Part shown: positions 1 through 7,854 of the stretch, one piece after another
Layout: every line of letters starts with the position of its first letter
How positions within the stretch are numbered: the first letter of the stretch is position 1
From: SIG223 sp964442785
GTDB lineage: Bacteria > Bacillota_I > Bacilli_A > RFN20 > DUOF01
NCBI GenBank assembly: GCA_964442785.1
Contig: CAYTZW010000019.1
Location: 1-24,380, forward strand
Length of the DNA stretch: 24,380 bases
Direction of reading: 5' to 3'
Program-made: the position numbers and the translations under genes
Notes under the pieces: generated by a model
Databases searched by the model: none
Told to the model about the DNA's origin: nothing
Seen by the model: only the letters and a program-made list of their open reading frames with translations

Positions 1-3
1 AAT

Positions 4-28
4 AAAAAAAATCAGGTTTCCCTGATTT
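4..28 (-). terminator. Intrinsic terminator of rnpB
   Basis: On the minus strand a 7-bp stem (AATCAGG / CCTGATT) with a GAAA loop is followed directly by an uninterrupted run of T. It lies about 10 nt after the 3' end of the RNase P RNA and would end that transcript. Confidence 0.9.
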
Positions 29-37
29 AATTTGAGG

Positions 38-371
38 TTCAGTTCTATAAGCCTTGTTCTGTATTAGACAATCATTTATCTATGCTTTCGCATTCATTAT
101 TTAGTTCATTTCCTAAATAACAATTCCCCTACCAAATTTGGGTTTCTCGCTTGTGAGGTTTACCAACGTTCCATTTCAAACATTTCTATTTGAACTCGTT
201 TCTGTGGCACTTTTATAGGAATAGACCATATTTTTCAACTTAGGTTTCTTCCGGCTGTCAAGTTCTCATCTTGCCTAACCTTATTTTTTCGATTAGCACA
301 AACACTACCAACATCTCAGCTGGTGCGAGCAAGGACTTTCCTCTACTTTCGTAGCGATTGTCAGAACTGAA
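38..371 (-). ncRNA. rnpB: RNase P RNA (catalytic RNA of tRNA 5' maturation)
   Basis: This is the catalytic RNA subunit that removes 5' leaders from tRNA precursors. Read on the minus strand, the 5' part contains the conserved GAGGAAAGTCC...GCTCGCAC...CTGAGATG segment and TAGTGTTTGTGC. The 3' part contains GCGAGAAACCCAAATTTGGTAGGGG. These are hallmark regions of bacterial RNase P RNA. The ends were set from helix P1: TTCAGTTCT (371-363) pairs perfectly with AGAACTGAA (46-38). At about 334 nt it is shorter than the roughly 400-nt Bacillus subtilis RNA, so some peripheral helices must be reduced. It follows gpsB by 7 nt and ends in a terminator, the same gpsB-rnpB order as in Bacillus. Identity is certain; the exact ends are inferred. 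Confidence 0.95.
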
Positions 372-378
372 TAGTTAA

Positions 379-750
379 TTAATTTGTATTGCTTGATTTT
401 GCTTTCTTCTCTTTTTGTTCAAAATTATACACTTGTTGTTCTAATTCAGAAATTCTTTTTAATAAATCAATATTTCCCATATTAGCACCACCCGTGGCAT
501 TTCGATATTCACCTAATTTGCTATTTAAAGTTTCAATTTCTAACTCTAAATCGGTAATTTTATTACGAAGAACGCTGTTAGTTTTTTGAAGCATTTTAAA
601 TTGATTAACTAAATCTTCATACGTTTTATAATCTTCAATAATCAAATCTAAAAAACTATCGACTTCTAAAGCATCATAACCTTTAGGTTTGATTTTAAAT
701 TCTTTATCCAAAACATCTGAAGAATTAAGTTTCGTTTTTATTGTAGTCAT
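379..750 (-). CDS. gpsB: Cell-cycle protein GpsB (DivIVA-like)
   Basis: A cytoplasmic adaptor that, in Firmicutes, links the septal and peripheral peptidoglycan machineries, mainly by binding class A penicillin-binding proteins. The 123-residue product has the DivIVA/GpsB N-terminal lipid- and partner-binding module (LDKEFKIKPKGYDALEVDSF, about residues 14-33). A coiled coil follows (about 35-80), then a variable linker, then a second short helical segment (about 93-115) that would be the trimerising C-terminal helix. Length fits GpsB rather than full DivIVA. An AGGAGG site stands 9 nt before the ATG at 750. It precedes rnpB directly and probably shares its promoter. Nearby ponA encodes a plausible partner, but that protein lacks the usual arginine-rich GpsB-docking motif. 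Confidence 0.93.
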   Translation of the reverse strand: MTTIKTKLNSSDVLDKEFKIKPKGYDALEVDSFLDLIIEDYKTYEDLVNQFKMLQKTNSVLRNKITDLELEIETLNSKLGEYRNATGGANMGNIDLLKRISELEQQVYNFEQKEKKAKSSNTN

Positions 751-775
751 CTAACATAATCCTCCTATCCCTTAC

Positions 776-804
776 ATTATGATTAATTTTTCAAAGATTT
801 ACAA
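776..804 (-). promoter_or_regulatory. Promoter of gpsB-rnpB
   Basis: On the minus strand TTGTAA (804-799) and CATAAT (781-776) are separated by 17 nt, a sigma-A-type arrangement ending about 25 nt before the gpsB start. Confidence 0.6.
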
Positions 805-830
805 TAGTAAAAAGTAAAAATAAATGTTAT

Positions 831-860
831 TTGTGAGAAAAATTAGTTATAATCTATTAT
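831..860 (+). promoter_or_regulatory. Promoter of recU-ponA
   Basis: TTGTGA (831-836) and TATTAT (855-860) with an 18-nt spacer lie about 40 nt upstream of the recU start. A perfect TATAAT at 848-853 has no -35 at the correct distance. This promoter and the gpsB promoter form a divergent pair. Confidence 0.5.
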
Positions 861-899
861 ACAAAGGGCAAACTAGTATAGAAAGTTAGGGTGTATATT

Positions 900-1466
900 A
901 TGATAAGTTATCCAAATGGAAAGAAAATATACAAGAAACCTCTTATCAGTTCTGGTAATCGAGGAATGGATTTTGAAGATGCTATCAACCTTACAAATGA
1001 TTATTACCGTGAGAATAACATTGCCTTAATATACAAAAAGCCCACTCCAATAAAACTAGTCAAAATGGATTATGAAAAAGGCAAAATAGTGGAAGCTTAT
1101 TTTCAACAACCAAGCACTACTGACTACAATGGAGTATACAAAGGATATTATATAGATTTTGAAGCTAAAGAAACGAATAATGCGACATCTTTCCCCTTAG
1201 CAAATATCCACGCACATCAAGTTGAACACTTAAAAAAAGTTTTAGACCATAAGGGCATTGCTTTTATTATCGTTAGTTTCCGAAAAAAAGAAGAAGTTTT
1301 CATTTTACCAGCTAACATTGTCATTCAATTTTATGAAGCTGGAGCCCGCAAATCGATACCTTACCAAACTTTTTTAGAACAAGGTTATCGAGTAAAAGAA
1401 GGATATGCTATTCGTTTAGATTATTTAAAAGTTATTGATGAAAAATTCATTAAAACTTTTGATTAA
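900..1466 (+). CDS. recU: Holliday junction resolvase RecU
   Basis: RecU cleaves four-way DNA junctions during homologous recombination and chromosome segregation in Firmicutes. The 188-residue product has the family opening MISYPNGKK, the RGM motif near residue 21, and the PD-(D/E)XK-type active site. By alignment from memory to the Bacillus enzyme, D75 (in TTDYNG) and E88-x-K90 (in IDFEAKET) are the metal-binding and catalytic residues, and all are present. The start is placed at ATG 900 because AGGGTG lies 7 nt upstream and the Bacillus protein begins the same way; a GTG at 891 is possible but has no ribosome site. It overlaps ponA by 29 nt, the classical recU-ponA operon. Confidence 0.95.
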   Translation: MISYPNGKKIYKKPLISSGNRGMDFEDAINLTNDYYRENNIALIYKKPTPIKLVKMDYEKGKIVEAYFQQPSTTDYNGVYKGYYIDFEAKETNNATSFPLANIHAHQVEHLKKVLDHKGIAFIIVSFRKKEEVFILPANIVIQFYEAGARKSIPYQTFLEQGYRVKEGYAIRLDYLKVIDEKFIKTFD

Positions 1467-3771
1467 TACTATCTGTATATTTACGGTATTAACTTTCACT
1501 TTATCAGGAATATATTTATTCAAAATTGCTAAAAAAACAAACTATATTAGCAAAAGAGAAATTAATTATACACCAAGTAGTATTATTTTAGATAACAACC
1601 AAGATACTATTAAAACTTTATCAAAAGAAGAAAAAGGAGAAATCGAATTTAAAGATTTACCTGATGTTTTTATTAATGCTTTAATAAGTGCAGAAGATTC
1701 CAAATATTTCATTCACAAAGGAATTGACCCTGCTAGAATATTAGCATCTTTAGCTACTAATATAAAAGAAAAAAGAATTGCTCAAGGTGCTTCTACACTT
1801 ACCCAACAATTAGTGAAAAACACTTACTTAAACGATGAAAAATCAATCGAAAGAAAAATAAAAGAAGCCTTGATTGCTATTGACTTAGAAGAAAATTTAA
1901 CCAAAGAAGAAATAATTACCGAATATGTAAATAATGTTTATTTTGATAATACGACTATTGGTATTAATAATGCCTCTTATAAGTTTTTTAATAAGTCGAT
2001 AAGTCAAGTAACTTTACCCGAAGCTGCTTTACTAGCAGGAATTGTCAATGCTCCTTCACTTTATAATCCGATAAGCAATCCTAATAATGCTAACAAAAGG
2101 AAAAATGTTGTCCTTGATTTAATGTATCATCACGGATATATTGACATAAATCAATTAAACTATGCTAAAAAGATTAATGTTGAAAATTTGCTAGTTGCAA
2201 ACACTCAAGAAGAAATAACTTATGATTACCAAGCCTATTTAGATGTTGTTTACTCCCAAGTAAAAGAATTAACAGGTTTAGACCCTTTTATAACTCCTAT
2301 GAAGGTTTATACCTATATGAATGCACCATTGCAAAAATTAGTAGATAATATTCAAAAAGGAGAAGACAGCGATATTATTTTTACTGACCAAAATCAACAA
2401 ATAGGAGGTGCGGTCATTGAAAATAATTCCGGACATTTAGTAGCTATTATCGGTGGAAGAAATTACAAAGGACAAAGAATTTTTAATAGAGCCTATAATA
2501 TGAAAAAGCAACCTGCTTCCACGATTAAGCCTATTTTATCTTATGCTCTAGCGGTAGAATATTTAGACTATTCTACTCAAGAAACCTTAGAAGACAGGGA
2601 ATACACTTATCCAAATTCGACGACCATTGTCAATAATGCTGACCATACATTGTTAGGACAAATAACCTTAGAAGAAGCTTTAGGATATTCAAGAAATACC
2701 ACGGCTTTAATAACCTTGGAAAAAGTCATCGAAAAAATTGGACTTTCTAAAGTTATTGATTATTTAGAAAAAATCAATTTACTAGATACTTCTTCTAAAA
2801 ATTTTAACTATGCTTATGGCTTAGGAGCTTTCCAAAATGGAGTTTCTCCTATTAATATGGCATCTTCATATTCAATGTTAGCGTCAAAAGGAATTTACTA
2901 TCAACCATTAACTATTTCCAAAATAGAATTATTAGACAATTCCAACAAAATATATACTTTTGAAAACAAAGGCGAACAAATAATCAGTGAAGAAAGTTCT
3001 TATATAATTAGCAAAACCTTAGAAAATGTTGTCAATAACAACTACTGGGGAATAAATGAAGTATCTATAAAAGGAACTTCTATAGCAGCTAAAACAGGAA
3101 CATCAAGTTTTGATAGTTCTACTATTAAAAAATACAATTTACCAAGCAATGCTAGTAAAGATATTTGGTTAAGTGGTTATTCTCCAAATTACTCCATTTC
3201 TGTATGGACAGGTTTTGATATAGATAATGATGAAAACTATTTCAACTCCTCAAACGATACAAGAACTAAAATAGCCAAAAAAATATTCAAAAAATTAATG
3301 AATTTTATTACGCCTTCCAACCAAGAATTTACCAAACCAGAAGGAATAGAAAAAGCTACTATTATCAAAGGTAGTCCTTCACTTTTACCAGATGAATACA
3401 CTCCTTCTAAAATGACTACAGAAGCTTATTTTAAAAAAGAAAATTTACCTACAGAAACTATAAAGCCACAAGAACTAGATTATCTACAAGATTTAGAAAT
3501 TACTTTAGAAGGATTTATTTTAAATATTAAAAATCCCAATAAACAAGAAAAAAAAAGACTGTTTTCTTATGAAAAAGTCTATGGAAATATTGAATATGTA
3601 ATTAGAATAACTTTACCAGATGAAGATGAGTATGAAATTATTTTAGATGAACAAGAATACAAATTTCCCCTTTTTGACACAGGAAATTACACCATTTCAT
3701 ACTATGCAAAATATCAAAAATTAGATACTTTTACTTCAAATCTTAAAACGACAACTTTTTATTATGAATAA
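1438..3771 (+). CDS. ponA: Class A penicillin-binding protein 1 (transglycosylase/transpeptidase)
   Basis: This bifunctional, membrane-anchored enzyme polymerises and cross-links peptidoglycan. From ATG 1438 it has a very short cytoplasmic tail, one membrane helix (about residues 8-28), and a GT51 glycosyltransferase domain (about 60-230) with the catalytic E86 in EDSKYFIHKG and the QGASTLTQQ motif. The transpeptidase domain (about 310-610) has S361-x-x-K364 (STIK), S418-R-N420 and K552-T-G554. The last 150 residues form a probable beta-rich extracytoplasmic tail. All catalytic residues are present. TTG at 1435 is an alternative start; the ribosome site is weak, so translation is probably coupled to recU, whose end overlaps by 29 nt. 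The tail lacks the SRxxR-type motif that docks GpsB in other species. The 3' end overlaps convergent nth by 29 nt. Confidence 0.95.
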   Translation: MKNSLKLLINTICIFTVLTFTLSGIYLFKIAKKTNYISKREINYTPSSIILDNNQDTIKTLSKEEKGEIEFKDLPDVFINALISAEDSKYFIHKGIDPARILASLATNIKEKRIAQGASTLTQQLVKNTYLNDEKSIERKIKEALIAIDLEENLTKEEIITEYVNNVYFDNTTIGINNASYKFFNKSISQVTLPEAALLAGIVNAPSLYNPISNPNNANKRKNVVLDLMYHHGYIDINQLNYAKKINVENLLVANTQEEITYDYQAYLDVVYSQVKELTGLDPFITPMKVYTYMNAPLQKLVDNIQKGEDSDIIFTDQNQQIGGAVIENNSGHLVAIIGGRNYKGQRIFNRAYNMKKQPASTIKPILSYALAVEYLDYSTQETLEDREYTYPNSTTIVNNADHTLLGQITLEEALGYSRNTTALITLEKVIEKIGLSKVIDYLEKINLLDTSSKNFNYAYGLGAFQNGVSPINMASSYSMLASKGIYYQPLTISKIELLDNSNKIYTFENKGEQIISEESSYIISKTLENVVNNNYWGINEVSIKGTSIAAKTGTSSFDSSTIKKYNLPSNASKDIWLSGYSPNYSISVWTGFDIDNDENYFNSSNDTRTKIAKKIFKKLMNFITPSNQEFTKPEGIEKATIIKGSPSLLPDEYTPSKMTTEAYFKKENLPTETIKPQELDYLQDLEITLEGFILNIKNPNKQEKKRLFSYEKVYGNIEYVIRITLPDEDEYEIILDEQEYKFPLFDTGNYTISYYAKYQKLDTFTSNLKTTTFYYE

Positions 3772-4378
3772 GGCAATATTTTTTTAATTTGCATAAATCA
3801 CACTTAGGATTACGAGTCAAACATATTTCTCGACCAAAACAAATTAGTTGATGATGTAACTTAATCCAATATTGTTGCTCAAAAAAAAGTTTTAATTTTC
3901 TTTCCGTAATTAAAGCCGAATTACTATCACTTAAACCTAATCTTTTGCTAATTCGTAAAATATGAGTATCTACAGGAAATGAAGGAATTTTAAAACCTTC
4001 TGCTAAAACAACTTCACTACTTTTATTACCAATTCCCGATAACTTCATCAATTCTTTTTTATTAGAAGGAACAACACCATTATATTTTTCTAATAACATT
4101 TTCGATAATAATATCAAATTATTACTTTTAACATTTGCTAAGCCTAAAGGATATAAGATTTTTTCGATATCCTCTTTTTTAGCATTAGCAATACTTTCAA
4201 TAGTAGGATAAATAACAAAAAGAGATGCTGTTACTTTATTAACCTTTTTATCAGTCGTTTGAGCAGATAACATAACTGCTACTAAAAGTTGATAAATGTT
4301 TTGGTAATTTAAAGCACACTTAGCATCTTTAAAATCTTCATTCAATAAATTAATTATTTCAACTGCTTTCTTTTCCAT
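3743..4378 (-). CDS. nth: Endonuclease III (DNA glycosylase/AP lyase)
   Basis: A base-excision-repair enzyme that removes oxidised pyrimidines and cleaves the abasic site. The 211-residue product has the helix-hairpin-helix (LSGIGNKSSE) with catalytic K119, the catalytic D137 in PVDTHI, and a C-terminal 4Fe-4S cluster site C186-x6-C193-x2-C196-x5-C202. These positions are each one less than in the E. coli enzyme. The start is the ATG at 4378, which shares one base with the dnaD stop (TAATG), so translation is probably coupled. A longer in-frame reading would run back into dnaD and has no ribosome site of its own. The dnaD-nth pair is also found in Bacillus. The tail overlaps the convergent ponA gene. 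Confidence 0.96.
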   Translation of the reverse strand: MEKKAVEIINLLNEDFKDAKCALNYQNIYQLLVAVMLSAQTTDKKVNKVTASLFVIYPTIESIANAKKEDIEKILYPLGLANVKSNNLILLSKMLLEKYNGVVPSNKKELMKLSGIGNKSSEVVLAEGFKIPSFPVDTHILRISKRLGLSDSNSALITERKLKLFFEQQYWIKLHHQLICFGREICLTRNPKCDLCKLKKYCLIHNKKLSF

Positions 4379-5013
4379 TAGTCTTCCAACCAATTCAATT
4401 TAGCAAGTTCAATCGTTTCACCTAAATTTTTTCTCCATTTACTAGTTACCGCAGATTGACCTTCTTCGGCAATATCATTTCTTCTTTTCCATTCAAGTAA
4501 AACACTATCAATATAATTGATATTCTTTTTATTTGAGAAAGCGGCTACATTAATAGCTTCTTTAATTTGCTCAATTTTTTCTCCATTGTCGAACCAACTT
4601 CTAACAACACTTATTTCAAATTGAGTTAAAGGACGAGAAAAACTTTTTTCCAACAAAGTATAAATCTCATCATTGGCTTTATTCATAGCTTTATTTTGTT
4701 CATTCATTACATTCATAATCATTTTATCAATAAGGGGTTGTAAAGAAGTTTCAAGACCTTCTTTGCAATCTTTAATGGTAATATATTTTTTATTCATTAA
4801 AACTTCCATTTTAGAATCAATTTCTTCACAACTTAAAGTATGCTTTAAAGAGATTAATTCAGGAGTAACTAATTGTTGACCAGAACTTTTACATCTATCA
4901 ATTATTAAAATAATCGCTAAATCTTGTTCATCTAATCCTAAATCTTTATAGTTTTCAATTAATAAAGTTCTCCAGTCTAAGAATGCTGAAAATTTTTCTA
5001 CACCTGACATCAT
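4378..5013 (-). CDS. dnaD: Replication initiation protein DnaD
   Basis: DnaD remodels DNA at the origin and at restart sites and helps load the replicative helicase in Firmicutes. The product (about 211 residues) has an N-terminal winged-helix/oligomerisation domain (about residues 20-105). It also has a C-terminal DnaD/DnaB2 domain (about 120-195) ending in the DNA-binding pattern Y-x3-V/I-x3-W, seen here as YIDSVLLEW. The start is one of two adjacent ATGs (5013 or 5010), placed 7-10 nt after AGGGGAG. It is first in a two-gene operon with nth, joined by a TAATG overlap. The neighbouring asnS gene found in Bacillus is absent. Confidence 0.92.
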   Translation of the reverse strand: MMSGVEKFSAFLDWRTLLIENYKDLGLDEQDLAIILIIDRCKSSGQQLVTPELISLKHTLSCEEIDSKMEVLMNKKYITIKDCKEGLETSLQPLIDKMIMNVMNEQNKAMNKANDEIYTLLEKSFSRPLTQFEISVVRSWFDNGEKIEQIKEAINVAAFSNKKNINYIDSVLLEWKRRNDIAEEGQSAVTSKWRKNLGETIELAKLNWLED

Positions 5014-5040
5014 CAATCACTCCCCTAACTTGTGCCTATT

Positions 5041-5068
5041 ATTATAGCCAATTTAAAAATAATTTCCA
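5041..5068 (-). promoter_or_regulatory. Promoter of dnaD-nth
   Basis: On the minus strand TGGAAA (5068-5063) is followed after 16 nt by a perfect TATAAT (5046-5041), about 28 nt before the dnaD start. Confidence 0.6.
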
Positions 5069-5079
5069 CCCTAAAATTT

Positions 5080-5102
5080 AAAAACATTGATAACTTGTTT
5101 TT
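5080..5102 (-). terminator. Weak possible terminator after the YugP-like gene
   Basis: AAAAACA (5080-5086) and TGTTTTT (5096-5102) could form a 7-bp, nearly all A-T stem with a 9-nt loop that overlaps the stop codon. The T-tract downstream is broken, so support is limited. Confidence 0.3.
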
Positions 5103-5784
5103 AATCTCTATCGCTATTAGTAAAAATTAAAACTAATCTTAAAATTTCTGTTAAAGAAGTTAAAAGAGCAACTACATAAGTGAAAGCAGCAGCATTTAAA
5201 ACAGCATTAATTCCCCTTTTTTCTTCTTCACTACAAATATTAGTACCTAAATATGCTTTTGCTCTTGAAGAAGCATTAATTTCTACAGGTAAAGTTACAA
5301 GTTGGAAAAGAGCAATTACACCAAATAAAATGATACCAAACCAAAACATTTTAGCCCAACTAAGTAAAATACCCAACACTATTAGTAGCCAAGAAAAATT
5401 ATTTGCAAACTCTACAGGTTTTACAAGTAAAGTTCTAATTTTAATAAATCCATAATTTTGATTATGTTGAATAGCGTGTCCTGCTTCGTGGCAAGCAACA
5501 CCTAAAGCCGCAACACTATTTCCTTCATAAACCCCAGAAGATAGATAAATAACCTTTTTAGCAGGGTCGTAATGGTCTGATAAATAGCCATTTGTTTGCT
5601 TAATTTCAACATCATTAACGTTATTTTCCTTTAAAAATTGTAAAGCAACTTCTTTTCCTGTTAAAGAAGAATTAAGGTACATTTTAGAATATTTACGATA
5701 ATTATCATTAACTAATTTTTGAGCTACAAGAGAAATAATAAAAGGAATAATAACTAATAAAAAATCAATACCTTCTAATGACAT
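5101..5784 (-). CDS. Membrane zinc metallopeptidase, YugP family
   Basis: A member of the neutral zinc metallopeptidase family (Zn_peptidase_2, B. subtilis YugP type); the substrate is unknown to me. The 227-residue product has an N-terminal membrane helix (about residues 5-22). A peptidase segment follows, with the gluzincin motif H99-E100-A-G-H103 inside GVACHEAGHAIQH. Two or three membrane helices follow (about 128-165 and 195-220). The start is ATG 5784 with GGAGG 7 nt upstream. It lies directly behind the HU gene and its terminator, with the terminator T-run merging into the ribosome site, so expression probably comes from read-through. Family assignment is firm; biological role is not. 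Confidence 0.9.
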   Translation of the reverse strand: MSLEGIDFLLVIIPFIISLVAQKLVNDNYRKYSKMYLNSSLTGKEVALQFLKENNVNDVEIKQTNGYLSDHYDPAKKVIYLSSGVYEGNSVAALGVACHEAGHAIQHNQNYGFIKIRTLLVKPVEFANNFSWLLIVLGILLSWAKMFWFGIILFGVIALFQLVTLPVEINASSRAKAYLGTNICSEEEKRGINAVLNAAAFTYVVALLTSLTEILRLVLIFTNSDRD

Positions 5785-5798
5785 ACATTTTCCTCCTT

Positions 5799-5824
5799 AA
5801 AAAAAAGACTCCTAAGAGCCTTTT
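5799..5824 (-). terminator. Intrinsic terminator of the HU gene
   Basis: Minus-strand stem AAAAGGCTC / GAGTCTTTT with a TTAG loop (one G-U pair), followed by eight T. It starts about 10 nt after the HU stop codon and abuts the ribosome site of the peptidase gene. Confidence 0.8.
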
Positions 5825-5833
5825 ATTTTTGTT

Positions 5834-6106
5834 TTATTCAACTGATTCTAATAAAACTTTGCTAGCTTTGAATTTAACTACTTTCTTTTCAGGTGAAACC
5901 ATTTCCTCACCTGTTGAAGGATTACGAGTTTTTCTAGCTGCTCTTGTTTTTACTGTTAATTTACCGAAATTAGAGATTGATACTTCTTCTCCTTCTTCTA
6001 AACATTCAGCAATAATTTTGAATACTGCATCAACAGCGGCATTAGCTGCTTTTGGTGTCAAACCTGCTTCAACAGAAACACAAGTTTTTAATTGTTTAGT
6101 TGTCAT
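5834..6106 (-). CDS. hup: Histone-like DNA-binding protein HU
   Basis: A small, abundant, dimeric nucleoid protein that bends DNA without sequence preference. At 90 residues it has the usual HU length. It shows the helical N-terminal half (MTTKQLKTCVSVEAGLT), the FGKLTVKTRAARKTRNPSTG arm entry and arm tip (about residues 47-66), and the closing strand/helix with KKVVKFKASKVL. The arm prolines and arginines needed for DNA bending are kept (RNPSTGE). The ribosome site AGGAGG lies 8 nt before ATG 6106. It has its own strong promoter and a terminator. Two cysteines (residues 9 and 35) are unusual for HU but not disruptive. Confidence 0.96.
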   Translation of the reverse strand: MTTKQLKTCVSVEAGLTPKAANAAVDAVFKIIAECLEEGEEVSISNFGKLTVKTRAARKTRNPSTGEEMVSPEKKVVKFKASKVLLESVE

Positions 6107-6137
6107 TATAAAATCCTCCTACAAATTGTTTAACTAA

Positions 6138-6166
6138 ATATTATCATTATATCAATGAATATTCAA
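6138..6166 (-). promoter_or_regulatory. Promoter of the HU gene
   Basis: On the minus strand TTGAAT (6166-6161) and TAATAT (6143-6138) are spaced by 17 nt, about 32 nt before the start codon. A second TATAAT-like word overlaps within the spacer. Confidence 0.65.
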
Positions 6167-6254
6167 CTTTTTTTTACTTTTAGAGTAATACATACCATTA
6201 ATTTTAACCTTTTTTAGACAAAATAGAATAAAATTTGATATTTATCCTTAATTA

Positions 6255-7823
6255 TTAGAAAAATCTTTTGAAAATAGATATTCCCATAAGGATATAAAAA
6301 GCTGAAGAAATAAGGAAACTAACAATAAATTGCCAATCTTTCTCATCTTCCTTATCAAATATTAAAAATGTAATTACAGCACCTGCTCCATACAATAAAA
6401 ATGGAATAATAAACATTATCTTCGAAAATAAGAATAAAATTACTTTTATAACTGCTATTATTACCCAAGATATTAACCACCAAATAGTACCAATAATACC
6501 AGCAATTACCCTTGCAGGAATATAAATCACAAAAGCAAGCAAGCCCTCTATAGTCATCACATCTTCCATAGCAGGAAGTAACCAGTCATCAACGCCATCT
6601 AGCCAATTACTTACTGAACGAACATAACCACCCTCAAAATGAACTTTATTATATATTGATGAAATTGCAGAGTTTTTAAATAAGCCACACTCATATCCAA
6701 GGAAAACCAAAATACTAATAACTATAGGAATTAAAAAATGAATTATCGCAGGATTTATATGAAACTTAAATTTCTTTTCCTTTACTTTGTTTAACCAACT
6801 ATTTTCATTAATTTCCTTTTCTTTTATCTTTTTTGGTAAATCAATATCTTTTGTTTCCTTCAAAGAAGGTTTATTATTTTCAGTCTTAACTTGTTCAATT
6901 TTTATAACATTTTCTTTCTTTTCAACACCTTTTTTATTCGATGTTTGCTTTATTTCTTCAACACAACTTTGTGGTATTAACTTATAATAATCATCTGGTA
7001 TATAATATCCGTGTTCTGCTTTAAATTGTAAATGTTTTATTCTCGCATCGGCATCAAAAGATATATCTAATCCAAACATTTTAGGATTATTTTTATAATT
7101 AAACCTTTTACCATATTCTTTTTCTAAAGATTGTTTAAAATTAAAATAGTCCTCTATTGTTCTTGTTTCTCCTAATGTTTTTCCATTATTTATAAATTCC
7201 AAAGCATCATCAAATAAAGTGTCCATAAAGAATTCACGATATTGCTCTGGATTTCCTTTTTCATCTTTATAATAAGCTATTTTATATTCTTCTTTTGAAT
7301 AACTTGAATAATATTCTGCTGAAGCATATACCTTAATATCAGGATATTTAGTTTTTATATATTCATTTACCTCAGTAGCAATTTGTCTTAAACGATTATG
7401 GACATCTTTTAATATTTCGGGAGCGTGATATCCTATCCACGCACTATCAGGAAGTCTAAGAGGCATCAGTTGACAATTTTCTTTGTATTCTTTGTTTTTT
7501 TCTATTTCAGAACTATGATAATACGCACCATATACTTTACAATCCATTTTTAGTTGATAAAAAGCAGGAGCTTTTCCTCTAAACTCAGCCACTTTTTTCC
7601 AGTTTGCATCTTCAAAAGTGCCTGTTAAATCGATACATATATCGGCTTCACTTACGTGTTTGCTAGCAAAATTAGTAACATTTGATCCCCTGAAATGATA
7701 AGAAACATACTCTTTTCTAAGTTTTTCGTTTAAATTATTTAATTTTAATGTCATATAATTCTCAATATCATCTTTAATAGGAAGATATTGTTCTAATTTT
7801 TTACTTTTAAAAAACAGTCCCAC
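6255..7823 (-). CDS. Unknown multi-pass membrane protein, paralogue A
   Basis: I do not recognise this family. The 522-residue product has a soluble N-terminal domain (about residues 1-290) rich in Tyr, Lys and Asp. A highly charged Lys/Glu linker follows (about 290-345), then a C-terminal membrane domain with four or five helices, including GTIWWLISWVI, PFLLYGAGAV and a final helix before KRFF. It is clearly a paralogue of the gene upstream (7855-9378). Both share HLQFKAEHGY, DYYKLIPQ, PKMFG and the same membrane segments in the same order. The start is placed at GTG 7823 because GGAGAG lies 7 nt upstream and the paralogue begins alike (GLFFKSKK versus AIFKKKK); TTG 7838 has no ribosome site. 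The large soluble domain is predicted cytoplasmic. Function unknown; it is last of three membrane-protein genes. Confidence 0.8.
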   Translation of the reverse strand: MGLFFKSKKLEQYLPIKDDIENYMTLKLNNLNEKLRKEYVSYHFRGSNVTNFASKHVSEADICIDLTGTFEDANWKKVAEFRGKAPAFYQLKMDCKVYGAYYHSSEIEKNKEYKENCQLMPLRLPDSAWIGYHAPEILKDVHNRLRQIATEVNEYIKTKYPDIKVYASAEYYSSYSKEEYKIAYYKDEKGNPEQYREFFMDTLFDDALEFINNGKTLGETRTIEDYFNFKQSLEKEYGKRFNYKNNPKMFGLDISFDADARIKHLQFKAEHGYYIPDDYYKLIPQSCVEEIKQTSNKKGVEKKENVIKIEQVKTENNKPSLKETKDIDLPKKIKEKEINENSWLNKVKEKKFKFHINPAIIHFLIPIVISILVFLGYECGLFKNSAISSIYNKVHFEGGYVRSVSNWLDGVDDWLLPAMEDVMTIEGLLAFVIYIPARVIAGIIGTIWWLISWVIIAVIKVILFLFSKIMFIIPFLLYGAGAVITFLIFDKEDEKDWQFIVSFLISSAFYILMGISIFKRFF

Positions 7824-7854
7824 ATTACCACTCTCCAATTATTATAATTTTTTA

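Noticed and set aside
848..853. TATAAT as the recU -10 box
   Set aside because: The only -35-like word (831-836) would leave an 11-nt spacer; TATTAT at 855-860 fits better.
5778..6137. Plus-strand ORF opposite the HU gene
   Set aside because: HU is complete on the minus strand with promoter and terminator; this frame is its shadow.
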